In this document: positions 32,962 to 41,902 of the stretch, piece after piece
Position numbering within the stretch: position 1 is the first letter of the stretch
Layout: every line of letters begins with the position of its first letter
Assembly (NCBI GenBank): GCA_014729995.1
Contig: WJIZ01000017.1
Span: forward strand, 1 to 45,926
Source: Candidatus Woesearchaeota archaeon
GTDB taxonomy: Archaea; Nanobdellota; Nanobdellia; Woesearchaeales; WJIZ01
DNA length: 45,926 bases
Reading direction: 5' to 3'
Notes under the pieces: generated by a model
The model's input: only the letters and a program-made list of their open reading frames with translations
Told to the model about the DNA's origin: nothing
Databases searched by the model: none
Position numbers and translations under genes: made by a program

Positions 32962-34506
32962 TTACCTTAGCTTATAGTGCTCTTTATCGATTAACAAATG
33001 CCTCTGCCATATATTGTCGTAACGCTCATGGTACTCCTGGAAGAAATGCGTGCCCCTGCTCTCTTTTCTCCTTGATGCTGCTATGGCTATTATTTTTCCT
33101 ACCAGCAGCATATTCTCAAGCTCGACTATCTTTTCATTTACCTTTTTCTTCTTTATGACCCTTAACCTGGCTTCTATTTTCTTTATTTTTTCCAGAGCGG
33201 AATTCAGGCCTTTCTTGTTTCTGATGATGCCTACATTTGACCACATTATTTTTTGAAGCTGCTTTTTCATCTTGTCAAGCCTTCCGTTCTTTTCTTTGGC
33301 CAGTCTTATTTTATCAAGCTTTTTTTTGGCAATCCTGCCTCCTGCCAGCTTTTTGGCAAGCCTTGCGCCGACTACAAGACCCTCAGTTATTGAATTAGAG
33401 GCAAGCCTGTCAGCACCATGGAGCCCTGTGCATGCACATTCGCCTATTGCGTAAAGATTCTTTATGCTTGTCCTTCCGTAACTGTCTGCCTTTATGCCCC
33501 CGCATATATAATGGGCCGCGGGGCTTACAGGAATCATCTGCTTTGTTATGTCTATTTTATACTTAAGGCATTCTTCATATATATTAGGGAAGCGCTTTTT
33601 CAGGTATTTGCTGTCAAGATGTGTGATGTCTAAGAAAATATTTTTTGCATGGGTTTTCTTCATCTCAACTTCGGAAAACCTGGCTACCACGTCACGGGGC
33701 GCTAATTCACCGTCCCGGTGGTATTTTTTCATATATGCTTTGCCTTTGCTGTTCTTGAGCAGTGCGCCTTCACCTCTCAAGGTTTCGGAAATAAGGAAAG
33801 GGGGATTTGAATTATGGAGCATGGTGGGATGAAACTGTATGAATTCCATATCTTCCAATACTGCGCCTGCCCTGAATGCAAGAGCGATTCCGTCTCCTGT
33901 GGAAATATCAGGATTGGTTGTTTTTTCGTAGAGACATCCTATGCCCCCTGCAGCAAGGATTGTATTGTTTGCGAAAATATCTATTATCTTATTGTCTTTT
34001 ATGCTGATTACCCTGCTTCCTATACACCTCTTTTTGGCTGTTATAAGGCTGATTGCCATATGGTGCTCCAGGATGGTTATTTTTTTGGCCTTTTCTGCTT
34101 TTTTTACCAATGCTTCCTCTATCCTGCGGCCGGTGATATCTGATGCATGCACTATCCTTGCCCTGGAATGTACAGCTTCCCTGCTGAGCTTGAAATCATC
34201 TTTTGCCTTGTTGAATTTTACCCCCATTTTTTCTAATTCTTTTATCCTTGCCGGGGCTTCTTTTGCCAATATTAGCGCCATTTTTCTATTCGATAAGCCG
34301 TCCCCCGCCCTTAGCGTATCTCTTACGTGGTCTTTTACAGAATCATCCTTGCCGAATACAGCAGCAAGCCCGCCCTGGGCATAGAAGGAGTTTGCCTCTT
34401 TCAGCTGCGCTTTGGTTATCAGCAGCACATTTCCCCTGCCTGCTGCCTTAATTGCAAAATTCAAGCCTGCTATTCCGCTGCCTATTACCAAAAAATCTGT
34501 TTCCAT
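32962..34506 (-). CDS. nadB: L-aspartate oxidase
   Basis: 514 residues from the ATG at 34506. It oxidises aspartate to iminoaspartate with FAD, the first step of de novo NAD synthesis. The FAD loop is VIGSGIAGLNFAIKA; the succinate dehydrogenase-type active-site region includes NSFYAQGGLAAV, EFIQFHPTMLH, ETLRGEGA, APRDVVAR and a GADRLASNS near the C-terminal FAD site. A GTGATC ribosome binding site sits four bases before this ATG. An upstream in-frame ATG at 34563 would put 19 extra residues inside nadC and is not supported. Product feeds NadA. Confidence 0.95.
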   Translation of the reverse strand: METDFLVIGSGIAGLNFAIKAAGRGNVLLITKAQLKEANSFYAQGGLAAVFGKDDSVKDHVRDTLRAGDGLSNRKMALILAKEAPARIKELEKMGVKFNKAKDDFKLSREAVHSRARIVHASDITGRRIEEALVKKAEKAKKITILEHHMAISLITAKKRCIGSRVISIKDNKIIDIFANNTILAAGGIGCLYEKTTNPDISTGDGIALAFRAGAVLEDMEFIQFHPTMLHNSNPPFLISETLRGEGALLKNSKGKAYMKKYHRDGELAPRDVVARFSEVEMKKTHAKNIFLDITHLDSKYLKKRFPNIYEECLKYKIDITKQMIPVSPAAHYICGGIKADSYGRTSIKNLYAIGECACTGLHGADRLASNSITEGLVVGARLAKKLAGGRIAKKKLDKIRLAKEKNGRLDKMKKQLQKIMWSNVGIIRNKKGLNSALEKIKKIEARLRVIKKKKVNEKIVELENMLLVGKIIAIAASRRKESRGTHFFQEYHERYDNIWQRHLLIDKEHYKLR

Positions 34507-34511
34507 TTTGA

Positions 34512-35459
34512 TCACAGAATATATTCTTTTATGTCCAATGCTTTTGCTGAATGTGTTAGGCATCCCATCGAAATTACGTCAATTCCTGCCTTTGCATAGC
34601 TTTTAATATTTTTTGGAACTATTCCGCCTGATGCCTCTATCAAAAGGCTGTTATAGAGATTCAGCTTTTTTAATTTGTTTACTGCCAACTGCACTCTTTT
34701 TGGCTTCATGTTGTCAAGCATTATCAGGAAGATGGTTGATTTATCTTTCTTATGCAGCTCTTCTATCTTCATTGCGGCTATTAATGCCCGGCGCAGAGAC
34801 GAAACTTCTATCTCGATGAAGTTTGCCTTTTTCCTGCTCTTAAATGCCCTCTCAAGAGATATTTTGACGGGCTCTTTAATGCCTTCCCTTTCAAGCGCTT
34901 TAATATGATTGTCTTTTATCAGGATCGCTTCCCATAATGCCAGCCTGTGAGTCATTCCGCCACCGATATAAACAGCTTTCTTATCCAGATAACGCCATTG
35001 TGTTTTTCTCGTGGTCGCGATTGGCACGCTGTTTTTTATTGAGCTTATAACAGAATGCGTTAATGTTGCTATACCCGACATCCTTTGTAGGAGGTCCAAT
35101 GCGGAACGCTCAATCTTAAGCAGGTTTTTTTCAGTTCCCTCCAGTTTCAAGATGATATCCCCTTTTTTAATTAAATCCCCGTCATTTTTTATTTTCTTGG
35201 CTTTTATATCATTTTTTTTGTAAAGATAAACTGCCTCTTCCAGCCCTGCTATAATTCCTTTCTCCCTTGATATTACTATTGCACGTGTCTTATTGCCGTT
35301 ATTTATGACAGCATTGCTTGTAATGTCACCTTTTTTCCCGATGTCGCCTTTTGTCTCATCGACTATGAATTTTTCTATCCAGGATTTATAGACAGGGTTT
35401 TTTAGAGTTAAGATACGCCCCCTCTGAAATGCTTTTTCAAGCAATTGTTTTCTGTTCAT
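34512..35459 (-). CDS. nadC: Nicotinate-nucleotide pyrophosphorylase (carboxylating)
   Basis: 315 residues. It converts quinolinate and PRPP to nicotinate mononucleotide with loss of CO2. Recognisable parts are QRMSGIATLT, TRKTQWRYLDKKAVYIGGG, HRLALWEAILIKDNHI, and a final barrel strand with SGGIVPKNIKSYAKAGIDVISMG that binds phosphate. It lies five bases before nadB and 69 bases after nadA on the minus strand. A TTTAAAA sequence about 30 bases before the ATG may be its own promoter, so nadC-nadB and nadA could be separate units. Length is slightly above the usual 280. Confidence 0.95.
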   Translation of the reverse strand: MNRKQLLEKAFQRGRILTLKNPVYKSWIEKFIVDETKGDIGKKGDITSNAVINNGNKTRAIVISREKGIIAGLEEAVYLYKKNDIKAKKIKNDGDLIKKGDIILKLEGTEKNLLKIERSALDLLQRMSGIATLTHSVISSIKNSVPIATTRKTQWRYLDKKAVYIGGGMTHRLALWEAILIKDNHIKALEREGIKEPVKISLERAFKSRKKANFIEIEVSSLRRALIAAMKIEELHKKDKSTIFLIMLDNMKPKRVQLAVNKLKKLNLYNSLLIEASGGIVPKNIKSYAKAGIDVISMGCLTHSAKALDIKEYIL

Positions 35460-35528
35460 TTAAGGATAAGGTTGAATTGGAAAACGTTTTAAAGGTTTGG
35501 GTTTCGAATTTTCAAAGCAGGATTGAGA

Positions 35529-36431
35529 TTAACTTAGCTCAATCATCCTGTCGAGCGCTTTCTTAGCTTTCTTAGCAATTTCTTTGTCTACTTTTATCTC
35601 AAACTGCTCTTTTTCTAAGGAATCATAGGCTTTTTCCAGAGTGATTTTCTTCATGTTGAAGCAGACCCCGCCTATAGCGTAGAATTTTTTATTCGGGACT
35701 TCCTTTATCAGTCTGTTAACCATACCCTCTTCTGTGGCTATGATGAATTCTTCTGATTCTGACTCTCTTGCATATTTTATCATGCCTCCTGTTCCTGTCA
35801 CATAGTCTGCAAGCTTAAGCACTTCCATGGGCGATTCAGGATGCGCAACCAATTTTGCGCCGGGGTGCAATTGTTTTGCCTTTTTTGCCTGCTCTTCCAG
35901 TATCTTTGAATGCACGTAGCAAAATCCTTTACAGGCAATAATATCTTTTTCCGTGTGTGCTTTCACCCATTCCCCGAGATGGACATCGGGAATGAAGATG
36001 ATTTTTTTCTGAGGAAGCCTTTCCACTATCCTTATAGCATTCATGGAGGTGCAGCAGGCATCTGACTCTGCTTTGATATCTGCATTTGTGTTCACATAGG
36101 AAACAACTGCTGCACCCGGATGCTTTGCTTTTAGTTCTTTTAATTTATTTACTGTAATCATGTTTGCCATAGGACAAGCTGCTGATTTTGCAGGCAAAAG
36201 CACCTTAGAGCTTGGAGAGAGTATCTTTGCTGTTTCTGCCATGAAGTCGACTCCGCAGAAGATGATTATTTTTGCCTTGCTTTTCGATGCTTTTTTTGCC
36301 AAATCCAGTGAATCGCCTATGAAGTCAGCTATTTCATAGATTTCTTTCCTTTGGTAGTTGTGCACCAGGATAATAGCCTGCTTTTGCTTCTTGAGAGAGT
36401 TTATTTTCTGGATTAGCTTTTTGTTCATCAT
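35529..36431 (-). CDS. nadA: Quinolinate synthase A
   Basis: 300 residues. It condenses iminoaspartate with dihydroxyacetone phosphate to quinolinate, using a [4Fe-4S] cluster. It has the expected three-domain form, with HNYQRKEIYEIADFIGDSL at the N terminus. Cluster cysteines are likely in SAACPMANMI, FCYVHSKI and GVCFNMKKITLE, and the substrate-binding regions DACCTSMNA and HPESPMEVL are intact. Two adjacent ATGs (36431 and 36428) are possible; the TATA spacing favours 36428. Upstream lies an exact palindrome at 36457-36475. With nadB and nadC it completes the aspartate route to nicotinate mononucleotide. Confidence 0.95.
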   Translation of the reverse strand: MMNKKLIQKINSLKKQKQAIILVHNYQRKEIYEIADFIGDSLDLAKKASKSKAKIIIFCGVDFMAETAKILSPSSKVLLPAKSAACPMANMITVNKLKELKAKHPGAAVVSYVNTNADIKAESDACCTSMNAIRIVERLPQKKIIFIPDVHLGEWVKAHTEKDIIACKGFCYVHSKILEEQAKKAKQLHPGAKLVAHPESPMEVLKLADYVTGTGGMIKYARESESEEFIIATEEGMVNRLIKEVPNKKFYAIGGVCFNMKKITLEKAYDSLEKEQFEIKVDKEIAKKAKKALDRMIELS

Positions 36432-36450
36432 TCAGAAGAAAAAGATGAGA

Positions 36451-36460
36451 GTTTAAATAA
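36451..36460 (-). promoter_or_regulatory. TATA box of nadA
   Basis: TTATTTAAAC on the minus strand at -29 to -20 from the first ATG, and overlapped by the inverted repeat at 36457-36475. Confidence 0.5.
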
Positions 36461-36475
36461 TTGTTGGGCAATTAT
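36457..36475. promoter_or_regulatory. Palindrome overlapping the nadA promoter, candidate operator
   Basis: ATAATTG and CAATTAT flank a five-base TTGGG spacer. It overlaps the upstream edge of the nadA TATA box, where a bound regulator would block or recruit the transcription factors. No NAD-pathway regulator gene is in the window. Confidence 0.4.
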
Positions 36476-36649
36476 TCCGTGAATTTGCCTTCCTTTATTG
36501 AGATTATTATTTTCAAGCAAAAAAGCCTGATTGACAGCACTTTATACTTTCCCAGTGCCTTTCAGTGTTTTATGGAACCAAGCCATTTTATTTATGAGAT
36601 GCTAAACTATAAATATTTTCGCTTATGCGGGCTTATGCATTCAACAAAC

Positions 36650-36658
36650 TATAAAAAT
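36650..36658 (+). promoter_or_regulatory. TATA box of the NurA-like gene
   Basis: TATAAAAAT at -31 to -23 from the ATG at 36681. The rest of the 249-base gap to nadA is AT-rich and shows no credible gene. Confidence 0.5.
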
Positions 36659-36680
36659 AACCCAAACTACTCTTTTCTTT

Positions 36681-37682
36681 ATGAGAGTCGAATTAATTGA
36701 TAAAGCTGTCAAGCCAATAGATGAGTTTATTTCAAAAGAAACTGAGATGCTGCCATTCTCCCGGGAAAAAGGATTTATCCCGATAGAGATTGATGAGGCT
36801 AATTTTCATACTTTAAGCCTGTTTTCGGATGATAGGGAATTGGTAGGCATTGACGGGGGGAATTCTAATATTATCAGCGCACCAAACTTTTCAGTGGATT
36901 TTATAAGGGCGGCTGCTGTTTATTACAGGGGAAAAAAGAGGATTAAAGCCGAGAAAAAGGAATTCTTTTGCATTACCAAAGCAGAGAATAAAAACGAAAA
37001 AATAACCTATTCAATCGATGCAATAGGCGATTCTTTTTTTAAAATAAGCCCTATAAGCTCAAAAATGGAAACCCTTGACGGTGAGAAATATAATCTGGAA
37101 ATAAGTTCTGTTGCAGGAATAGTAAGACGGCTGGCAGAGTTGAACCTTGCTGTGCAGATTAATGCCGCTAACGCCAATATTATAATTGACGGAAGCGTTA
37201 AAGCGAAATATGCTGAGGAGATGGAATTACTGCAAAAGCTTAGGGAGAGGGAAAGCATAGGATTTCTGAGCAAGACGTCGAGGATGCTTACAAAGAATGC
37301 CTCAAGCCTCAATTCAGCCCTGAATGAATTGGGGCCGAAAGCAAGCTGGTATTACCATCCGATATTCAGGATTAACAACCCATATTATCCGGGAGAGATG
37401 TATTTTGTGAAATTAAGCGCTAAATCGAAACACGTTTTTAAGCTGGAAGTGCTTAACGGGGATGCACAGAGATTTATACAGGCTATCTCCATGAATTCAG
37501 ATGACCCTGTATTTCATGGCTATCCTTACTGCTTAATAGACGCTGATAAATTTGCCAGGGTTACGAACAATGAAAAGGAATATCTCAAAACCCTGTTTCT
37601 CTCCAAAATAAAGAATAAGCACAAGATGCAATATCTGCTTTCCAATTCTGATGCCCATGACATATTGGACAATATAGGCTGA
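36681..37682 (+). CDS. NurA domain nuclease-like protein
   Basis: 333 residues. The pattern fits the NurA 5'-3' nuclease family. It has GIDGGNSNI early (residues about 56-64), with the conserved metal-binding Asp, then a central NIIIDGSVKAKYAEE strand. SIGFLSKTSRML follows, and a late YCLIDADKFARV precedes the C-terminal NSDAHDILDN helix. NurA works with the HerA hexameric helicase in processing DNA ends for recombination. HerA, Mre11 and Rad50 usually flank nurA, but none is within this window. A TATA-like box fits a leaderless start. The assignment rests on motif order and should be treated as likely. Confidence 0.75.
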   Translation: MRVELIDKAVKPIDEFISKETEMLPFSREKGFIPIEIDEANFHTLSLFSDDRELVGIDGGNSNIISAPNFSVDFIRAAAVYYRGKKRIKAEKKEFFCITKAENKNEKITYSIDAIGDSFFKISPISSKMETLDGEKYNLEISSVAGIVRRLAELNLAVQINAANANIIIDGSVKAKYAEEMELLQKLRERESIGFLSKTSRMLTKNASSLNSALNELGPKASWYYHPIFRINNPYYPGEMYFVKLSAKSKHVFKLEVLNGDAQRFIQAISMNSDDPVFHGYPYCLIDADKFARVTNNEKEYLKTLFLSKIKNKHKMQYLLSNSDAHDILDNIG

Positions 37683-37777
37683 GGCAATTTACAGAATTTG
37701 AATAAAGGAATAAATCATTTAGTTATACCTTAAAAGTTACATCCTGTTCACTTAAGTCTGCCTGAGATAAAGCAAAG

Positions 37778-37788
37778 GTTTAAATATT
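37778..37788 (+). promoter_or_regulatory. TATA box of the second PfkB kinase gene
   Basis: GTTTAAATATT lies at -31 to -21 from the ATG at 37809. Confidence 0.5.
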
Positions 37789-37808
37789 TCTTAGCTTAAT
37801 TTTTATCT

Positions 37809-38825
37809 ATGTTCGACGTTATATGTGTGGGAAGTTCTACTGTGGATGTTTTTGCCAAGACCAAATACAGCGAGCTAATCAAGATAATGGACAACAACAA
37901 CAAGGAAGAGGATTTGCTCGCCTATCCTGTCGGAGGCAAGATACTGATAAACGAGCTTGACTTCACAACAGGCGGAGGAGGAACGAATGTTGCGGTTTCT
38001 TTGTCAAAGCTCGGCTTAAAGGCTGCGTATCTCGGCTGCATGGGAAAAGGAGGCAATTCTGAGATTGTTTTAGGCGCGCTGAAGAAATTCAAAGTTGATT
38101 CAAGCCTTGTTGTCAGAAAGAAGGGCGATACAGGTTATTCCATTATACTGGACAGCATAGAGCATGACAGGACGATACTTGCTTACAAAGGGCTGAACAA
38201 TGAGCTGGACTTTAAAGATATCAAGAAAGATAAGCTAAAGACAAAATGGTTTTATTTTTCTGCGATGCTCAACAAAGCTTTTAAGACCCAGGAAAAGATT
38301 GCAAAATTTGCGGAAAAAAATAAAATAAAAATAGCCTTTAACCCCAGCTCCTACCTTGCTGAAAGGGGTAGCCATTTTCTAAAGAATATAATTTCCAGAA
38401 CAGAGATACTAGTACTGAACAAGGAGGAAGCAGCGTTGATCGTCGGGAAAGACAGTATAGAATACCTGGCAAAGAAGCTGTACCAGCTGGGGCCGAATTA
38501 TGTTGTGATAACAGACGGCAGAAAGGGAGCGTACTGCTACCATGACGGCTTTCTTTATTTTGCCAAAACCAACAATATTCCTATAGTGGAAACCACCGGA
38601 GCAGGGGATGCATTTGCTTCGGCTTTCCTGGCGGGCATAATCTTAATGAACAGGAAAGGCAGAAAAAATAATGCTGTCGAGTTTGCCCTGAAGCTGGCTA
38701 CCACTAATGCAGAGTCTGTGATATCCTATCATGGAGCGAAGAATAAACTGCTTGCCCTGAAGGAAGCAGAGTATATCTTGAGTAGGAAAAGGCAGATTAA
38801 GGTTAGCAGGAAGAAACTGAATTAA
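37809..38825 (+). CDS. PfkB family carbohydrate kinase (copy 2)
   Basis: 338 residues. It opens DVICVGSSTVDVFAKT, has the glycine-rich TTGGGGTNVAVSLSKLGL near the substrate site and the ETTGAGDAFASAF catalytic/anion-hole motif near the C terminus. This is a more canonical ribokinase-type sequence than the copy at 26701. The substrate cannot be settled from sequence; ribokinase, fructokinase or nucleoside kinase are all possible. It precedes a glucan debranching-type gene on the same strand by about 95 bases, so a common role in sugar mobilisation is possible. Confidence 0.9.
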   Translation: MFDVICVGSSTVDVFAKTKYSELIKIMDNNNKEEDLLAYPVGGKILINELDFTTGGGGTNVAVSLSKLGLKAAYLGCMGKGGNSEIVLGALKKFKVDSSLVVRKKGDTGYSIILDSIEHDRTILAYKGLNNELDFKDIKKDKLKTKWFYFSAMLNKAFKTQEKIAKFAEKNKIKIAFNPSSYLAERGSHFLKNIISRTEILVLNKEEAALIVGKDSIEYLAKKLYQLGPNYVVITDGRKGAYCYHDGFLYFAKTNNIPIVETTGAGDAFASAFLAGIILMNRKGRKNNAVEFALKLATTNAESVISYHGAKNKLLALKEAEYILSRKRQIKVSRKKLN

Positions 38826-38919
38826 ATGCTTTAATAATATTTAACAGGAAAGAATAACAGAAAAGGGAAAAGCCCTGGGATAATCATTTTTGACTTTACT
38901 TAAAAAAGAGGGTGGCACA

Positions 38920-40755
38920 TTGCTGGTATCACATAAGCTTATCGACAGAATGATTGAGGGGGAAACGGAGAATGCAGGATTTATCCTGACCAATAAAATA
39001 GGTGGCTTTTTCAGTTCGGGAATAAATTCAAGGTACAGGGGCCTTTTTTTTAGGTTTGGGAATGATATTATCAAGATACTGGATGATATAAGGACAGAAG
39101 GCAATATAAAGGAATTAAGGAATAATTTCTGGAATGCAGAAAGGGTTAAGGACAGTTTTACAGAATCCTTTTTTATGCCATTTACGACCAATAGCCTTGT
39201 ATTCGAGGCCAGCAAGAGCACAGACATAGAGCTTTTTTTTGATGTCAAGAAGGCGTATGACAACAGGGAATGGGGCAGAATTTATAATCTGGAAAAAGAA
39301 GGGAACAAAGTAATTGTTGAGTTCACAAAGAAAACAGACAGCAGGGAAGACACAAGCAATGATGAAAAAGAATATACTATCTACACAGTTGTTAATTTCG
39401 GGGAAGGAAGCGCAGAATTAGTTAACGAATGGCCCAGGCAGGAATATGGCTTTGACAGGGTAAGGCAGTCCTATCCTGCGGAAAGGCATGTTTTTAAGGG
39501 CATTAAGATAAATTCCGATAATTTTGTAATATCCTCTTCTGAAAGCAGGGAAGAGGCTGTAGACACATGCAATAAGGCAAGGAATAACCTATCGAAATTC
39601 AAGGAGCTTCAGAAGAAGTATGCGCGGGTTTCCATCAGGGAAATAAGCAATAATAAGATTAATTTAGCTGCAAAATGCGCTATGGAATCTTTAGACAACC
39701 TTATCGTGGGCGAAAATGAAAAAGACATCTATGCGGGTCTGCCATGGTTTTTCCAGTTCTGGGCGAGAGATTCGCTGATAAGCTTAAAAGCACTAATGCT
39801 TGACAAGGAGTACAGCACAGTAAAAAAGATACTGATGAAATACCTTAATAGGATACAGGATGACGGCCTGCTGCCTAACAGGCACCCTATGACTGAGACG
39901 GGTAGCGCTGATGCAATCGGCTGGCTTTTCAAGAGATTAAGCGAATTTATGGATATTTTGAGAAGAGAAAACCAGCTTGGGAATTATTTTACAAAGAATG
40001 ACATCAGGCTGATTACAGCTAAGCTGGAAAAATCAATAGACAGCCTGTTTAAGAATTATACCCTTGATAATTTCGCAATAAACCAAGAGCAGGAAACATG
40101 GATGGACAGCCTAAGAGGAGAGACAGGCAGGAAAGGAGCGAGGATTGAAATACAGGCTTTAAGGATGCTTATGTATGATTTTCTTTATAAGCTTACTGAC
40201 AGGACTGTTTATAAGGACATGGCTAACAAATTGATCGTTAAAGTCAGGGAGCATTTCTGGAATGGCTCATCCCTGGATGACGGACTCGGGGACCCTACTA
40301 TCAGGCCAAATATTTTTATAGCAGCTTATATATACCCTGAACTGCTTTCTGATGATGAATGGATAGGGTGCATTGAGAATGCAGTTCCCAAGCTTTTTTT
40401 GGATTGGGGCGGCTTGTCGACAATAGACAAGACCCGGGATATTTTTTACCTGGAAAGCACAGGGGAGAATTGCGCGAGCTATCATAATGGGGACTCATGG
40501 TACTGGGTTAATGACCTTGCTGCCCTGGTGATGGCAAGACTGGACTATAAAAAATTTAAGAAATATATCGATTCTATATTGGAAGCGAGCTGCAGGGACA
40601 TACTTTTCAATGGCTTTGTTGGTTCCCATTCCGAGACAAGCTCAGCCTCTGTACAGACAGCAGGGGGCTGCCTAAGCCAGGCATGGAGCAATGCCTTATT
40701 CGTGGAACTGGCGGAAGAGCTAAATGATCAGGGGAGATACGAAGATTTCCAGTAA
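38920..40755 (+). CDS. Amylo-alpha-1,6-glucosidase / glycogen debranching enzyme-type glycoside hydrolase
   Basis: 611 residues. An N-terminal beta-sandwich domain (about 1-240, with GFILTNKIGGFFSSG near the start) leads to an alpha/alpha barrel. The barrel carries AGLPWFFQFWARDSLISLKAL, DGLLPNRHP, QEQETWMDS with likely catalytic carboxylates, and HNGDSWYWVNDLAALVM. The family hydrolyses alpha-1,6 branches of glycogen. The TTG at 38920 follows a GAGGGTGGC ribosome binding site and is preferred; a TTG ten codons upstream (38890) is also open. The last 36 bases overlap the convergent SpoIIM-family gene. No glycogen synthase or phosphorylase is in the window. Confidence 0.88.
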   Translation: MLVSHKLIDRMIEGETENAGFILTNKIGGFFSSGINSRYRGLFFRFGNDIIKILDDIRTEGNIKELRNNFWNAERVKDSFTESFFMPFTTNSLVFEASKSTDIELFFDVKKAYDNREWGRIYNLEKEGNKVIVEFTKKTDSREDTSNDEKEYTIYTVVNFGEGSAELVNEWPRQEYGFDRVRQSYPAERHVFKGIKINSDNFVISSSESREEAVDTCNKARNNLSKFKELQKKYARVSIREISNNKINLAAKCAMESLDNLIVGENEKDIYAGLPWFFQFWARDSLISLKALMLDKEYSTVKKILMKYLNRIQDDGLLPNRHPMTETGSADAIGWLFKRLSEFMDILRRENQLGNYFTKNDIRLITAKLEKSIDSLFKNYTLDNFAINQEQETWMDSLRGETGRKGARIEIQALRMLMYDFLYKLTDRTVYKDMANKLIVKVREHFWNGSSLDDGLGDPTIRPNIFIAAYIYPELLSDDEWIGCIENAVPKLFLDWGGLSTIDKTRDIFYLESTGENCASYHNGDSWYWVNDLAALVMARLDYKKFKKYIDSILEASCRDILFNGFVGSHSETSSASVQTAGGCLSQAWSNALFVELAEELNDQGRYEDFQ

Positions 40756-41535
40756 TGCCGCTATTATTAAAATTATAACAGAACCGAACAGCATGTCCGC
40801 TGAATCAAGGACAATGTGCCTGAATTTTTTTGAGTTAAGGTCATGCCTTATCACTGCGATTGATATTATTCCCCCAGCCAATCCTGCCATGAAATAGGCT
40901 ATCATTTCCGGTATGCCGTGAATAAGATATTTCAGCAATGCTATTGGTAATATTGTTATATAGTTGCCGATATGGTTTCTTACAAACATCCCGATGGCTG
41001 CGCCCATGATTGAGGCATTCCATGTCAGTATAAATATGGCGCCAAACCCGTAGAAAAAGGCAAAGACAAGACAGAACAGCAATACCCTGAGGTTATTGAA
41101 GAGTATCTTGGAGAAGGTGCCGATAAGGTTAACAGCATTGCCTGTCAGGGGATTGTTGATGTTATTTATGGTATTGACCTGCACCTCAAACAGCTTTACT
41201 GTGATTTCAGGGGGAAGCATTATGTACCATAAGGAAAATGAAACAACAAATCCCAGAAACAAAAATACGAAGAAAGCAAGGACTTTACCGTGCTCCTTTA
41301 TCAATACTTTTTCGCTGTGTATGGAAAGGTCTTTTTTTTCTTCGAGCTTTATGGCCCAGTATATAAGAGGGATAGAAGCTGCTACTGTGAAGAAAATCAT
41401 GACAAGGCTTGCGTACTCCATGAACAGGAATAATGAGATTATTACAGCTGCTGAGCTATACAGAAATCCTATGAAAAACATCTCCCACGGATTCTTTTCT
41501 GCCTTTATGGGGCTGATAATGCTTTCTAAAACCAT
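40720..41535 (-). CDS. SpoIIM/DUF95-family multi-pass membrane protein
   Basis: 271 residues from the ATG at 41535. It has about six membrane helices and the family hallmarks ESIISPIKAEKNPWEMFFIGFLY at the start, NASIMGAAIGMF in the middle and LIHGIPEMIAYFMAGLAGGI later. In Bacillus, SpoIIM is part of the septal peptidoglycan hydrolase complex. Archaeal homologues have no such substrate and may act in membrane remodelling or vesicle-like processes. The GTG at 41553 is open, but a TATA box 22-31 bases before the ATG supports the shorter start. Its 3' end overlaps the convergent debranching enzyme gene by 36 bases. Confidence 0.88.
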   Translation of the reverse strand: MVLESIISPIKAEKNPWEMFFIGFLYSSAAVIISLFLFMEYASLVMIFFTVAASIPLIYWAIKLEEKKDLSIHSEKVLIKEHGKVLAFFVFLFLGFVVSFSLWYIMLPPEITVKLFEVQVNTINNINNPLTGNAVNLIGTFSKILFNNLRVLLFCLVFAFFYGFGAIFILTWNASIMGAAIGMFVRNHIGNYITILPIALLKYLIHGIPEMIAYFMAGLAGGIISIAVIRHDLNSKKFRHIVLDSADMLFGSVIILIIAALLEIFVSPLII

Positions 41536-41556
41536 GCTAAGAATTAGCTGCACTAG

Positions 41557-41566
41557 TATTTAAAAT
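41557..41566 (-). promoter_or_regulatory. TATA box of the SpoIIM-family gene
   Basis: The minus strand reads ATTTTAAATA at -31 to -22 from the ATG at 41535, immediately after the stop of the lipoprotein gene. Confidence 0.5.
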
Positions 41567-41902
41567 TTAGTTTTTTCCATATTTTTTTATGTTTAGTATA
41601 TCTCCTGTTTTCCCATCTATCTCAATTATAAGATTGGCCTGCTTTATATCCCCTGTTTGGTTTGATTTCATGTTCAAATACACGTTCCAGTTGTTATTTT
41701 TTTTCTCGGTATTAAGTATTGTTACCTTTGCGCGGCTAATTATCTGGGAGCTGTTTTCCTCGTTTACATACGGCTTGACCTGCTTATCAACGAAGGCTTT
41801 TGTTATGCTGACTGCATCTTCCTTTGAAATTGACCGGCATGCGGGCAGCAATGCGATTAGGATAAGAAAAACCAGGAGCACTATTATCTTATCAACCCTC
41901 AT
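41567..41902 (-). CDS. Small lipoprotein, PepSY-like
   Basis: 111 residues. The signal peptide ends in LLPAC, a lipobox, so the mature protein should be lipid-anchored outside. The rest is one small alpha/beta unit. A helix (EDAVSITKAFVDKQ) is followed by strands ending in NLIIEIDGKTGDILNIKKYG, the layout of PepSY domains, which often inhibit proteases. Its ATG overlaps the stop of the 54-residue microprotein gene, so the two are likely translated together. Assignment to PepSY is tentative. Confidence 0.7.
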   Translation of the reverse strand: MRVDKIIVLLVFLILIALLPACRSISKEDAVSITKAFVDKQVKPYVNEENSSQIISRAKVTILNTEKKNNNWNVYLNMKSNQTGDIKQANLIIEIDGKTGDILNIKKYGKN

